DNA from: Caballeronia turbans
GTDB lineage: Bacteria > Pseudomonadota > Gammaproteobacteria > Burkholderiales > Burkholderiaceae
Direction of reading: 5' to 3'
DNA: 64,000 nucleotides
Assembly: GCA_001544655.2 (NCBI GenBank)
Contig: FCOD02000013.1
Span: forward strand, 124,001-188,000
Positions within the stretch are counted from its first letter, which is position 1. Every line of letters starts with the position of its first letter. This document shows positions 18,683 to 27,214 of the stretch, in pieces. A program made the translations under genes and the position numbers. The notes beneath the pieces were generated by a model, which searched no databases, was not told where the DNA came from, and saw nothing but the letters and a program-made list of their open reading frames with translations.

Positions 18683-19993
18683 TTATTGCAGCGGCGCGTG
18701 CGCCGTCTCCTTGATGGTGACGACCGTGATCGTCGAAAGCAGCGCGGCGAGCATCACGAAATACGCGGGCGACAGCGGCGAGCCGGTCGCCTTGATGAGC
18801 GCGATGGAGATCATCGGCGCGAAACCGCCGAACACCGCGTTGGCGATGCCGTAGCCGATCGACATCCACGTCGTGCGGATCTTTGTAGGAAAGAGTTCCG
18901 ACAACACCGCCGGCCCGACGCCCGAAAAGATGCCGATGATCACGCCGCCCAACACCTGCACCGCGCCGACGATCGCCGCCGATTTGTATTCGAGCATCAG
19001 ATGGAAGATCGGATACGGCAGTATGAGAAACGCGATGCAGCCGATCGTATAGATGGGCTTGCGTCCGAAGCGGTCCGAAGCCGCGCCCCAGAACGGAATG
19101 GATGCCGTCATCACGATCAGGCCCGCCGTGTTGAGCCAGAGCGCCGTCGACGAATGGATGCCGACGTACTTCGTCGTGAAAGAAGGCAGGTAGTTGAGCA
19201 GGACATAGAGCGAGACCGTCCACACGATCACGAGTCCGCAAGCCTGCAGGCCGAGCAGCGCGGGTGCGCGGCCTTTCGTCTTGGGTGCTTCGTCGCTTGC
19301 GCTCTGGTAGACCGGCGTCTCTTCGCTGCGTTTGCGGATGATCCAGCCGATCGGCCCGATCACGATCGCACCGACGATGAACGGCACGCGCCAGCCCCAG
19401 TCGAGCAGCGCTTCTGGGCTGAGCAGTGTCGTCATGAGCGCGGCCGCGCCCGAACCGAGCAGCATTCCGCCGAGCGTGCTGCATTGCTGGAAGCTGCCAT
19501 ACAAGCCGCGCTTGCTCGGCGGCGCCCATTCGACGAGAAACGCGACCGCGTTGCCCAGTTCGCCGCCGACGGAAATCCCCTGCAGCATGCGTGCAGCGAC
19601 GAGCAGAATCGGCGCCATGATGCCGATGGACGCATACGTCGGCAGCAGCGCCATGAAGAGCGTGGCGGCGGCCATCAGCGGCATGACGAAGGTAAGCGTC
19701 CACTTGCGGCCTTTCTTGTCGCCGAGCCAGCCGAAGATGATCGCGCCGAGCGGACGCGCGGCGAAGCCCAAGCCGAACGCGCCGAAAGTGCCGAGCATCG
19801 CGGCGAAGTCGTCGCCGGTGGGAAACATCACTTTGGCGATGACGGTCGCGAGGAACGCGTATGTGCCGAAATCGAACCACTCGAGGATATTGCCCACGAC
19901 AGCGGCGGTCACCGCGCGGCTGGATCTGGATGAAGCCCGGGGGCTGTCGCCCGCGGTGTACGGGTTCGCAACGGCGTTGACGCGGTCGGTCAT
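18683..19993 (-). CDS. MFS transporter, metabolite:H+ symporter (MHS/ProP-like), probable hydroxyproline importer
   Basis: A 436-residue twelve-helix transporter of the MHS branch, to which the proline/betaine carrier ProP belongs. Visible are 'NILEWFDFGTYAFLA' at the first helix, 'ARPLGAIIFGWLGDKKGRKWTL' at loop 2-3, and 'LQGISVGGELGNAVAFLVEWAP'. It is the promoter-proximal gene of the hydroxyproline operon (19993 down to 12388), which makes hydroxyproline or a hydroxyproline dipeptide the probable cargo. GAGGG lies eight bases before the ATG. Confidence 0.88.
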   Translation of the reverse strand: MTDRVNAVANPYTAGDSPRASSRSSRAVTAAVVGNILEWFDFGTYAFLATVIAKVMFPTGDDFAAMLGTFGAFGLGFAARPLGAIIFGWLGDKKGRKWTLTFVMPLMAAATLFMALLPTYASIGIMAPILLVAARMLQGISVGGELGNAVAFLVEWAPPSKRGLYGSFQQCSTLGGMLLGSGAAALMTTLLSPEALLDWGWRVPFIVGAIVIGPIGWIIRKRSEETPVYQSASDEAPKTKGRAPALLGLQACGLVIVWTVSLYVLLNYLPSFTTKYVGIHSSTALWLNTAGLIVMTASIPFWGAASDRFGRKPIYTIGCIAFLILPYPIFHLMLEYKSAAIVGAVQVLGGVIIGIFSGVGPAVLSELFPTKIRTTWMSIGYGIANAVFGGFAPMISIALIKATGSPLSPAYFVMLAALLSTITVVTIKETAHAPLQ

Positions 19994-20051
19994 GGGAGTG
20001 TCCCTCGGTCGCTTGGGGTGCGGGTCCGGGGATTGTGCGCCTATGTCAAAA

Positions 20052-20078
20052 TTGAATCAAGGATTTTGGATCCAAAAT
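20052..20078 (-). promoter_or_regulatory. Palindromic operator ATTTTGGATCCAAAAT before the hydroxyproline operon
   Basis: Bases 20063-20078 form a perfect 16-bp palindrome, ATTTTGGATCCAAAAT, 70 bases upstream of the transporter ATG. Next to it, TTGAATCAA (20052-20060) is a second near-palindrome with the same TTG...CAA ends. The size, symmetry and A/T-rich arms suit an FCD-type GntR dimer. The operon ends with such a regulator (12388-13170), so autoregulated repression of the whole catabolic operon is inferred. Confidence 0.6.
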
Positions 20079-20255
20079 TGAGCACGAATGGCTGGCTACT
20101 TGCGCTCCAGTTCTATTCCCGTGGGCGCGTCAACTATTGGCCCTCAAAATACAACTGTCGCGATCCGAGTTTCGTAAGCCCGCGCAGTCATCTCAAGTTG
20201 AACCGGAGCCTGGACTCGAAGTAGACGAAGAACCGCCCTCGAGGCTCATCACGAG

Positions 20256-20281
20256 AAAAGGCCTCGAAACTTTCGAGGCCT
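20256..20281 (-). terminator. Rho-independent terminator of the long metzincin gene
   Basis: AGGCCTCGAAA and its complement form a stem of at least eight pairs around 20259-20281. On the minus strand the stem is followed by CTTTTCT. It lies 33 bases past the stop at 20314. Confidence 0.75.
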
Positions 20282-20313
20282 GCGGATTCTTCTATCTAAT
20301 GAATCGCTGCGTC

Positions 20314-22050
20314 TTAGCGTGAAACGAACACAAACGGAGCGATGCCGCCGTATCCCGCGCCGCTGCTGAACGATTTCAGCCCGAGATCGATGCTCTTGTA
20401 GCTACCGTCGGCCTGCGGCTGCAACTGGCTGACGGACCACGTCCCGTTCCTTTCGAAGAGAATGGATTTGGTTCTGGGTTCGTATTGCAGATAACCCAAC
20501 AGGTTGGACGCCGCCATCAGGCTCGTCTTGTTCCCGCTCGTCACGTCGTAGAGAATGATCGGACTCGGACCCGTGTAGTTATCGTCGCCGAAAAGGATCT
20601 GCTGGTTGCTGATCGCCGCGAGGAACTTCGGCTTCTTTTCCGGCAGATCGGCCAGCACGCGCATGTTACCGCTCGTCAGATCGAGTTCCGTCAGACTGCC
20701 GTCGCCGGTGTACGACGTGAAGCTGAGGAAGTAAGCTTTCTTCGCGTCTGGCGTAACCGCGAACTGATCCCTGATCGTGCTCGATGCAGAGCCGACCGGA
20801 TAGGCACGCGCGATCGAAGCGCTGGCCGTGTCGATGCGAAGGATCTGCAGCTTCGTACCGGGCGCGTTTGTCAGTGCATAGATGCTATTGGCGTCGTCCT
20901 TGGCCGTCGCTACCTTGATCAGGCTATAGCCTTCCGGCAGCACGATGTTCTTCATCAGTTGCCCCGAGTCCGTGTCGACGACGCTGATCCTGTTCTTGTT
21001 CGACACGTAAACCTGATTGCCTTCGTAAGCGGGTTGCAGGTTATAACCGGTAAAGGTCGTCAGCAGCGGAGCGATGGGCACGACCCGAATGATCGTGTTG
21101 GTCGCGGTGTCGATGGTCGCCAGATCGATCGACGTCGAGCTTCTCTCCAGAAGCACATGCAGGCGTTTGCCATCGGCGCTCGCGAACATCTGATCGACTT
21201 GCTTGTAGTCCTCCGTCAGCGACAGGTCGATCGAGGCCTTCACTTCACGCGTTGAGAAATCGTATGCGGTCACTTGGGCGGGAGCCTGGGCGCGCGTCAA
21301 CGTGTAGATGGTTTCCTTGGGTCGGGGCGGGCCATAGAATCTCTGAACCATCTCGATGTCGGTGGCGCTAAGTTTGCCGTCGCCGTTCCACTTCGGATTG
21401 CAATAGTTCATGATCGAGGCAAGATCCCATTCGCCGACCATCGTGTCGCCTTGATTGCCCTGTGCAGGCTCGATGCATGACGACGGCGTATCCAGCCGAT
21501 TCTGTTCATGCGCAAAACCCAGCGCGTGACCGAATTCGTGCGCAGCGATCCGGCGAATGCAATACTCCTTGCGCCCTTGGCAACTTGGGCTCCAGTTATT
21601 GAAGGTGAAATTCAGCGCCATTCCGCCCCGGGCATTGTTCAGCCTCGCGCCCAAATTCCATGTATGCGGCGCGCTCCCGGCAATGTCCTCGACTGAAATC
21701 CGAATTCCGTAGTAATTCGGTTCGTTCGCGCACTGCTGCCAACCGCTGAATTCGACGCCGGAGTGCTGTTCCCAAGTCTCTTCGACCGCGGAACGACTCC
21801 AGTTGCGCTCCGCGGAATACCGCGCGAAATCCGCGTCGTTCAAATCCCAGCAAACACCGATGGGCACTCGATCCCAAATAACGGTCGACAAGGCATAGCC
21901 CTTTCCCGTGGCCCTATCCTGCGCCGCCGATTGTTCGACCGAAGCCCTGCCCGTTGAGCCAAGCGCGTCGTTGCCGCCGTCACTTCCGCCGCAACCACTA
22001 ATCAGTATTCCTGCCAATAGAGCGAGCAGTACCCCTCGTAACCCTTTCAT
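20314..22050 (-). CDS. Metzincin metalloprotease lipoprotein with C-terminal beta-propeller-like domain
   Basis: A 578-residue exported protein. Residues 1-20 are a lipoprotein signal with lipobox Ile-Ser-Gly-Cys20. The protease domain has the zinc site HEFGHALGFAH (His171, Glu172, His175, His181) and a Met-turn 'SIMNY' (Met214), which together define a metzincin. An EF-hand/dockerin-like loop follows (residues 220-231, WNGDG core). Residues about 250-578 hold repeated 'dxxs' strand pairs resembling a YVTN-type beta-propeller. The substrate is unknown; it is presumably anchored to the outer membrane facing outward or in the periplasm. The next upstream gene (22287) is a paralogue of its first 240 residues only. 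Confidence 0.85.
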   Translation of the reverse strand: MKGLRGVLLALLAGILISGCGGSDGGNDALGSTGRASVEQSAAQDRATGKGYALSTVIWDRVPIGVCWDLNDADFARYSAERNWSRSAVEETWEQHSGVEFSGWQQCANEPNYYGIRISVEDIAGSAPHTWNLGARLNNARGGMALNFTFNNWSPSCQGRKEYCIRRIAAHEFGHALGFAHEQNRLDTPSSCIEPAQGNQGDTMVGEWDLASIMNYCNPKWNGDGKLSATDIEMVQRFYGPPRPKETIYTLTRAQAPAQVTAYDFSTREVKASIDLSLTEDYKQVDQMFASADGKRLHVLLERSSTSIDLATIDTATNTIIRVVPIAPLLTTFTGYNLQPAYEGNQVYVSNKNRISVVDTDSGQLMKNIVLPEGYSLIKVATAKDDANSIYALTNAPGTKLQILRIDTASASIARAYPVGSASSTIRDQFAVTPDAKKAYFLSFTSYTGDGSLTELDLTSGNMRVLADLPEKKPKFLAAISNQQILFGDDNYTGPSPIILYDVTSGNKTSLMAASNLLGYLQYEPRTKSILFERNGTWSVSQLQPQADGSYKSIDLGLKSFSSGAGYGGIAPFVFVSR

Positions 22051-22096
22051 CTTTATTCTCCGTTATAGATACGCCATGCGTTCTCACGCACAGGTC

Positions 22097-22112
22097 GGAG
22101 AAGTATATTTTC
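22097..22112 (-). promoter_or_regulatory. Putative promoter -10 region, copy 1 of a 16-bp repeat
   Basis: On the minus strand this reads GAAAATATACTTCTCC, with a TATACT -10 element about 50 bases before the ATG at 22050. The identical 16-mer occurs at the same distance before the paralogous gene at 23000, and both copies have AATTTGA 9-10 bases further upstream. The promoter was evidently duplicated along with the gene. Confidence 0.55.
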
Positions 22113-22286
22113 ATCATGTAATCAAATTGGAATGTACATTACATAATTTTTCCAAATTCTTTGGATCGTCGTGTCAATGCGAGCTTGGTCGCTTCTTCGC
22201 AATCGTTTGATAGGCGAGCGCCGCAGAAGGCAAGCCGATTGCAGATATCGCCTGACCGCGACTAGCGAAGTTAACGTTTGAACGAC

Positions 22287-23000
22287 TCACCGCGGCCCGT
22301 AAAACATCTGCGCCATCACGATATCCGTCGTGCTTAGTTGGCCGTCGCCGTTCCAGTCCGGATTGCAGTAATTCATGATCGATGCCAGATCCCACGCGCC
22401 GATCAACGTGTCGCCATAAGTGCCTTGCGCAGGCTCCTTGCATGTCGACGGTGTATCCGGCCGGTTCTGCTCATGCGCAAAACCCATCGCGTGACCGAAC
22501 TCATGCGCGGCGACATTGCGAATGCAATACTCTTCACGCCCCACGCAACTCGGGCTCCAGTTCCTGAAAGTAAAGTTGAACACCATCCCGCCTACGACAT
22601 TGTTCAACTCCGTTCCGAGACCTTGCGTATGCGGACCGGTCACGGCGCTGTCCTCGACCGATATCCTTATGCCGTAGTAATTCGGATCGTTCGTGCATTG
22701 CTGCCAACCCGTGAACGTGACGCCGGAATGCGCCTCCCAGCTCGCCTCGACCGCGAGACGGCTCCAGTCGCGCTGACTGGCGTACAGCGCGAAGTCAGCG
22801 TTGCTCAAGTCCCAGCAGACGCCGATCGGCTCGTGCTTCCAGATGACGGTGGACAAGGCGTATCCCTTGGATGTGGCCTTCTCTTGCGCGCCGGATTGCC
22901 TGCCTGCGGAATTGACGCCGTCGTTGTTATCGCCTCCGCCGCATCCGCTCGCCAGCATTCCTAACAATAATGCAAATACCCACGCTCTTAACCGTTTCAT
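22287..23000 (-). CDS. Metzincin metalloprotease lipoprotein, short paralogue
   Basis: A 237-residue lipoprotein (lipobox Ala-Ser-Gly-Cys20) closely similar over its whole length to residues 1-240 of the protein at 20314. The zinc motif HEFGHAMGFAH is intact (His166, Glu167, His170, His176), as is the Met-turn 'SIMNY' (Met209). Its EF-hand-like loop, residues 215-226, is canonical (Asp-x-Asn-x-Asp-Gly-x-Leu-x3-Asp), better than in the long paralogue. It stops right after 'FYGPR', where the other protein continues into a propeller. So it is the protease unit alone, probably a tandem duplicate. Each gene has its own promoter. Confidence 0.85.
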   Translation of the reverse strand: MKRLRAWVFALLLGMLASGCGGGDNNDGVNSAGRQSGAQEKATSKGYALSTVIWKHEPIGVCWDLSNADFALYASQRDWSRLAVEASWEAHSGVTFTGWQQCTNDPNYYGIRISVEDSAVTGPHTQGLGTELNNVVGGMVFNFTFRNWSPSCVGREEYCIRNVAAHEFGHAMGFAHEQNRPDTPSTCKEPAQGTYGDTLIGAWDLASIMNYCNPDWNGDGQLSTTDIVMAQMFYGPR

Positions 23001-23045
23001 TTTCTTCTCCGTGGCCGCACGGCCCGCGCGTCTTGGCGCTCGACA

Positions 23046-23061
23046 GGAGAAGTATATTTTC
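23046..23061 (-). promoter_or_regulatory. Putative promoter -10 region, copy 2 of a 16-bp repeat
   Basis: Identical on the minus strand to the element at 22097-22112 (GAAAATATACTTCTCC), again about 50 bases before the start codon (23000). AATTTGA lies ten bases upstream of it. The spacing between these blocks is too short for a standard sigma-70 pair, so a different sigma factor or an activator site is possible. Confidence 0.55.
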
Positions 23062-23085
23062 TAACGGGCGGTCAAATTCAAATGG

Positions 23086-24501
23086 TCATTTCATAGTATT
23101 CACGGAACTCATCGGTCTTCCGCTCTGCAGCATTCGAAATGCCGCCGTGACCATTACCCCGCGCTCCGGATGCTCACGTTGCCCGAGCCTGATGTCCCCC
23201 CGATGCGCCTGCACGATTTCCTTCGCGATCGCGAGCCCGAGCCCCGTGCCGTCCGTCTCCGCCGACGCGCGGTAAAACGGCTCGAACACGCGGCTGCGGG
23301 CTTCGGCGGGAATGCCGGGGCCGTTGTCCGTGACGGTCAGCGTCACGCGTTGCGCATCGCGCGTCACCGCGACGGTCACATGCCCGCCTGGCTGCGTATA
23401 CCGAATCGCGTTTTCCACGATGTTGTAGACGAGCGCCGACAACAACCCTTCATGCCCGATCATCCACGCCGATTCAACGAGCTCCGCGCCCAGATCGATC
23501 TCGCGCTTCTGCGCGAACATCGCGAGATCCTCGATCACGTCCTGCGCGATCGCGGCGAGATCGACCTTCTGTCTGGCGAGCTGCGTGTAGTCCGCCGCTT
23601 CGGCCTGCGCGAGCAGCAAGAGCTTGTTGGTGAGTCCGACCATCGAGCGATTGCTTCGCTGCATCGCCGCGAGCGCTTCATGCAACGATGGCTCCATCCC
23701 GCGGTGCTGCCGCGCGAATTGCAATTGCGTCGCAAGCAGCGTGAGCGGCGTACGCAACTGATGCGCCGCATCCGCGATGAAGCGCCGCTGCGCCGCCACC
23801 TGAAGCCCGAGCCGCGCGATGCACTGATTGATCGCCTCGACGATCGGCCGCAACTCCGTATGCAAACGCTCGACGCGCAAGGGCTCGAGCTGCATCGGAT
23901 CGCGGTCCATCACTTCTTTCTTGACCTTGAGGAGCGGCCGCAATTCGAACGTCAGGCCGATGCAGGCGAGGGCCACCGCGAGGAGCACCATCTCGATCTG
24001 CCGCAAGAGTTGCGGGCGCCAGATCTCGCGAACCATCGCGTCGCGCGACGCCTGCGTCTTGCCGACCGAGACCAGCACGCGACGGATCGCGCCGTTGTCG
24101 TACATTTGCCGCACGAAGCCGACGACGCGCAACGGCGTGCCGTGAAGGTCCGCGTCGTAATAGCGCGGCGCATCGTGCATCGCCGCCGTCGGTCCCAAAG
24201 GAAAATCAGGCAGTCCCGCGAGGAGACGGCCGTCGTCGACGCGCACGTTGTAGAAAACCTGATCGCCCTGGGGCGATGCGAACACTTCGAGCGCGGCAGG
24301 CGGAATATCGACGAGCAACCTGCCGTCCGACCACTCCACTTCGCCCGCGATCATCCGCGCCGACGCGAGCAGTGTGTTCTCCTGCACGAGATCCGCGGTG
24401 TGCAGCGCGTTGTCGTAGGCGGCCTTGCCGGTCACGAACACGTAGATCGCGAGCGGCACGAGCAGCCACCACAGAAGACGCACGCGCAGGCTATTGGTCA
24501 T
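23086..24501 (-). CDS. Sensor histidine kinase, TctE-like
   Basis: A 471-residue membrane sensor. Residues about 10-30 form the first membrane helix. An extracytoplasmic sensor of the TctE N-terminal (2CSK_N) type follows up to a second helix near 178 ('IEMVLLAVALACIGLTF'). The HisKA box is 'ADAAHQLRTPLTLLATQ' and the ATPase domain has 'NIVENAIRY', 'DNGPGIP' and 'GTGLGLAIAKEIV'. Its ATG overlaps the stop of the response-regulator gene by 11 bases, so the pair is co-translated. TctDE systems sense tricarboxylates; here the divergent ABC importer may be the target. Confidence 0.9.
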   Translation of the reverse strand: MTNSLRVRLLWWLLVPLAIYVFVTGKAAYDNALHTADLVQENTLLASARMIAGEVEWSDGRLLVDIPPAALEVFASPQGDQVFYNVRVDDGRLLAGLPDFPLGPTAAMHDAPRYYDADLHGTPLRVVGFVRQMYDNGAIRRVLVSVGKTQASRDAMVREIWRPQLLRQIEMVLLAVALACIGLTFELRPLLKVKKEVMDRDPMQLEPLRVERLHTELRPIVEAINQCIARLGLQVAAQRRFIADAAHQLRTPLTLLATQLQFARQHRGMEPSLHEALAAMQRSNRSMVGLTNKLLLLAQAEAADYTQLARQKVDLAAIAQDVIEDLAMFAQKREIDLGAELVESAWMIGHEGLLSALVYNIVENAIRYTQPGGHVTVAVTRDAQRVTLTVTDNGPGIPAEARSRVFEPFYRASAETDGTGLGLAIAKEIVQAHRGDIRLGQREHPERGVMVTAAFRMLQSGRPMSSVNTMK

Positions 24502-25168
24502 CGTCCTTCTTGCGCAGCAGATAGCCGAGGCCGCGCAGCGTGACGATCGCGGCCGAACTGGCGTCGAGCTTCTTGCGCAGCCGCGAGACGTAGATTTCGA
24601 GCGCGTCCTCGCTCGGGCTGTCCTCATGCGTGAAGATCGCATCGAGCAGCGACGCCTTCGACACCGTCTTGCCGAGACGCAGGATCAACGCTTCGAGGAC
24701 GCTGCGCTCGCGCGGCGTCACGTTGAGCGGCGCGCCTTTGAGCGCGAACTGGCGCGTGTCGATATCGAAGACGAGATCGCCGCACGACACCTCGTTCGCC
24801 GTCGACGACGTGCGCCGCCGGATCATCACCTTCACGCGCGCGACGAGCTCGCGCACTTCGAAAGGCTTGACCAGGTAATCGTCCGCGCCCGCGCCGAGCA
24901 ACTCCACTTTCTCGTCGATGGAACCGCTCGCCGTGAGGATCATCACGGGCGTCGCGTCGCCGCGCTGACGCATGCGGCGCAACACGTTCTTGCCGGACAG
25001 CCGCGGAAGGTTGAGATCGAGCAGCACGACATCGTATTGATTCGTGCGCAGCAGTTGATCGGCGGATTCACCGTCCTGCACGGCCTCCAGCACGAACGAC
25101 GCCTGTTCCAGCATCTTTGCGAGCCAGAGCGAAAGCGTCGGATTGTCTTCGATCAACAGCAGTTTCAT
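24491..25168 (-). CDS. OmpR-family response regulator, TctD-like
   Basis: A 225-residue two-domain regulator. The receiver domain has the acidic pair at residues 7-8, phospho-acceptor Asp51 ('DVVLLDLNLPR') and Lys near 101 ('DDYLVKPFE'). The C-terminal winged helix ('LNVTPRERSVLEALILRLGKTVSK...LEIYVSRLRKKL') binds DNA. The ATG at 25168 is chosen because the family begins 'MKLLLIEDN'; a GTG four codons upstream is possible. The 197 bases up to the divergent ABC transporter gene are shared promoter space, which suggests that it controls that transporter as well as itself. Confidence 0.9.
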   Translation of the reverse strand: MKLLLIEDNPTLSLWLAKMLEQASFVLEAVQDGESADQLLRTNQYDVVLLDLNLPRLSGKNVLRRMRQRGDATPVMILTASGSIDEKVELLGAGADDYLVKPFEVRELVARVKVMIRRRTSSTANEVSCGDLVFDIDTRQFALKGAPLNVTPRERSVLEALILRLGKTVSKASLLDAIFTHEDSPSEDALEIYVSRLRKKLDASSAAIVTLRGLGYLLRKKDDDQ

Positions 25169-25273
25169 GAGCGGTTGCACGCGTGTGCGGAGCTTGGCCG
25201 CGCGATTGTAGGGGCTTCGACACGCTTTTGAAGCATCGGGTTAACACCCATGTTTTGTCATCGGCTCAGAAAG

Positions 25274-25301
25274 CTGGCAGAAGGTTTCGCCTTTCTATAA
25301 T
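25274..25301 (+). promoter_or_regulatory. Putative sigma-70 promoter of the NitT/TauT-type ABC operon
   Basis: A consensus TATAAT at 25296-25301 is preceded, with a 16-base spacer, by CTGGCA at 25274-25279 (4 of 6 matches to TTGACA). It lies 65 bases upstream of the substrate-binding protein start. The sequence just upstream (25230-25260) is A/T-richer and may hold the response-regulator site. Confidence 0.5.
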
Positions 25302-25365
25302 CGCCGCACACAACTGAAAAAGCGGGCCTTCCCTTACATCACGGCCCACACCAAGGAGACTCCTG

Positions 25366-26382
25366 ATGCGTACTCTGCGCCAGATCGCTGCTGTATCCGG
25401 TATCGCTTTCGCACTCGCGGCCGCTTCCGTATCGGCTCATGCGGAGAAGATTTCGATCATGGTCGGCGGCGCGACCAAGATCATCTATCTGCCCGCGAAG
25501 CTGACCGAGCAGCTCGGCTACTTCAAGGACGAAGGGCTCGACGTCGAAATCCTTTCGCAGCCCGCCGGCGTCGATGCCGAAAACGAGTTGCTCGCGGGCG
25601 CGGTGCAAGGCGTCGTCGGCTTCTACGATCACACCATCGACCTGCAGAGCAAGGGCAAGGAAGTGCAGGCGCTCGTGATCTTCGGCCAGGTGCCGGGCGA
25701 AGTCGAAATGGTCTCGACCAAGGCCGCCGACAAGCTCAAGAGCATGGCCGACGTCAAAGGCAAGACGCTCGGCGTGACCGGCCTCGGGTCGTCGACGAGC
25801 TTCCTCACGCAATATCTCGCGCAGCGCGCGGGCGTCTCGTCGAAGGAATACACGCTGCTGCCGGTGGGCGCGGACGCGAGCTTCATCGCGGCGGTGAAGC
25901 AGGAGCGCATCGATGCGGGCATGACGACCGAGCCGACCGTCTCGCAACTGCTGAAGACCGGCGACGCAAAGGTGCTCGTCGACATGCGCACGATCGAAGG
26001 CACGCGCGCCGCGCTGGGCGGCACGTATCCGGCATCGAGCTTCTACGTGCAGCGCGCGTGGGCGCAATCGCACAAGGAGGATGCGGCGAAGCTCTCGCAC
26101 GCGTTCGCGAAGACGCTCAACTTCATCGCGACGCATAGCGCCGAAGAAATCACCGAAAAGATGCCGAAGGACTATTACGCGAAGAACAAGGACCTGTACG
26201 TGGCCGCGCTGAAAGCCTCGCTGCCGATGTTCACGAAGGACGGCAAGATGCCCGCCGACGGCCCCGACACCGTGCTGAAGGTGCTCGCCGCGTTCAATCC
26301 TTCGGTGAAGGGCAAGCATATCGACCTGGCGCGCACGTATTCGAACGAATATTTGTCGGGCACCGCGACGGCATCCAAGTGA
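25366..26382 (+). CDS. ABC transporter substrate-binding protein, NitT/TauT (NMT1-like) family
   Basis: A 338-residue periplasmic protein. It has a Sec signal peptide (residues 1-26, ending 'VSAHA') and an SsuA/THI5-type fold: 'KIIYLPAKLTEQLGYFKDEGLDVEI', 'LGSSTSFLTQYLAQRAGVS', 'MTTEPTVSQLL'. Relatives bind nitrate, taurine, alkanesulfonates, pyrimidine precursors or aromatic acids; the ligand here is unknown. First gene of a complete importer (binding protein, ATPase, permease) read from a promoter shared with a divergent two-component system. A GGAG lies before the ATG (aaggagactcct). Confidence 0.87.
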   Translation: MRTLRQIAAVSGIAFALAAASVSAHAEKISIMVGGATKIIYLPAKLTEQLGYFKDEGLDVEILSQPAGVDAENELLAGAVQGVVGFYDHTIDLQSKGKEVQALVIFGQVPGEVEMVSTKAADKLKSMADVKGKTLGVTGLGSSTSFLTQYLAQRAGVSSKEYTLLPVGADASFIAAVKQERIDAGMTTEPTVSQLLKTGDAKVLVDMRTIEGTRAALGGTYPASSFYVQRAWAQSHKEDAAKLSHAFAKTLNFIATHSAEEITEKMPKDYYAKNKDLYVAALKASLPMFTKDGKMPADGPDTVLKVLAAFNPSVKGKHIDLARTYSNEYLSGTATASK

Positions 26383-26393
26383 GACTCGACGCG

Positions 26394-27191
26394 ATGACTT
26401 CAACCAGCAAGCAGGATACGCCCGCGATCGAGCTGCGCCACGTCTCGTGCCGCTTCATTTCGCCGGACGGCAAGGCGACGGTCGCGTTGCGCGACTTCAG
26501 CATGTCGGTGGCGAAGGGCGAGTTCGTCGCGATCGTCGGCCCGACGGGCTGCGGCAAGTCCACCACGCTCAGCATGATCACCGGCCTGCTCAAGCCGACG
26601 ACCGGCGAAGTGCGCGTGATGGGCCAGCCGGTGGATGGCATCGATCCGCGCATCGGGTTCGTGTTCCAGGCCGACGCGGTCTTTCCGTGGCGCTCGGTGC
26701 TCGACAACGTCGCGGCCGGCCCGCTCTACCGCGGCCGCTCGAAGTCCGCCGCGTATGACGAAGCGCAGTCGTGGCTTCGGCGCGTCGGTCTCGACAAGTT
26801 CGGCAAGCATTATCCGCATCAGTTGTCGGGCGGCATGAGAAAGCGTGTCGCGCTCGCGCAGACGTTCATCAACAAGCCCGAAATCCTGCTGATGGACGAG
26901 CCGTTCAGCGCGCTCGACATGCAGACGCGCACGCTCATGCAGGACGAACTGCTGCAACTGTGGTCGGCGAATGCGGGCTCGGTGGTGTTCGTCACGCACG
27001 ATCTGGAAGAAGCGATCGCGCTCGCGGACCGCGTGTTCGTGCTGACGGCGCGCCCCGCGACGCTCAAGAAGGTCTACGAGATCGATCTGCCGCGTCCGCG
27101 CATCACGTCCGAGATTCGCTATCACCCGCATTTCATCGAGATTTCGCGCGATATCTGGCACGACCTGCGCGAAGAAGTGCAGATCGGTTGA
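26394..27191 (+). CDS. ABC transporter ATP-binding protein, NitT/TauT family
   Basis: A 265-residue nucleotide-binding subunit. Walker A is 'GPTGCGKSTTLS', the Q-loop is 'GFVFQADAVFPW', the signature 'LSGGMRKRVALAQ', Walker B 'ILLMDEPFSALD', and the switch His lies in 'VFVTHDLEEA'. It energises import by the flanking binding protein and permease. A GTG at 26379 overlapping the previous stop would give five extra residues; the ATG at 26394 is preferred by codon type, though neither has a strong ribosome site. Confidence 0.92.
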   Translation: MTSTSKQDTPAIELRHVSCRFISPDGKATVALRDFSMSVAKGEFVAIVGPTGCGKSTTLSMITGLLKPTTGEVRVMGQPVDGIDPRIGFVFQADAVFPWRSVLDNVAAGPLYRGRSKSAAYDEAQSWLRRVGLDKFGKHYPHQLSGGMRKRVALAQTFINKPEILLMDEPFSALDMQTRTLMQDELLQLWSANAGSVVFVTHDLEEAIALADRVFVLTARPATLKKVYEIDLPRPRITSEIRYHPHFIEISRDIWHDLREEVQIG

Positions 27192-27214
27192 ACCTGCCCC
27201 ATAGGAACATCAAT

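Noticed and set aside
26771-27214. Extended N-terminus of the NitT/TauT permease
   Set aside because: The extension overlaps the ATPase gene out of frame; the ATG at 27215 gives the normal permease length.
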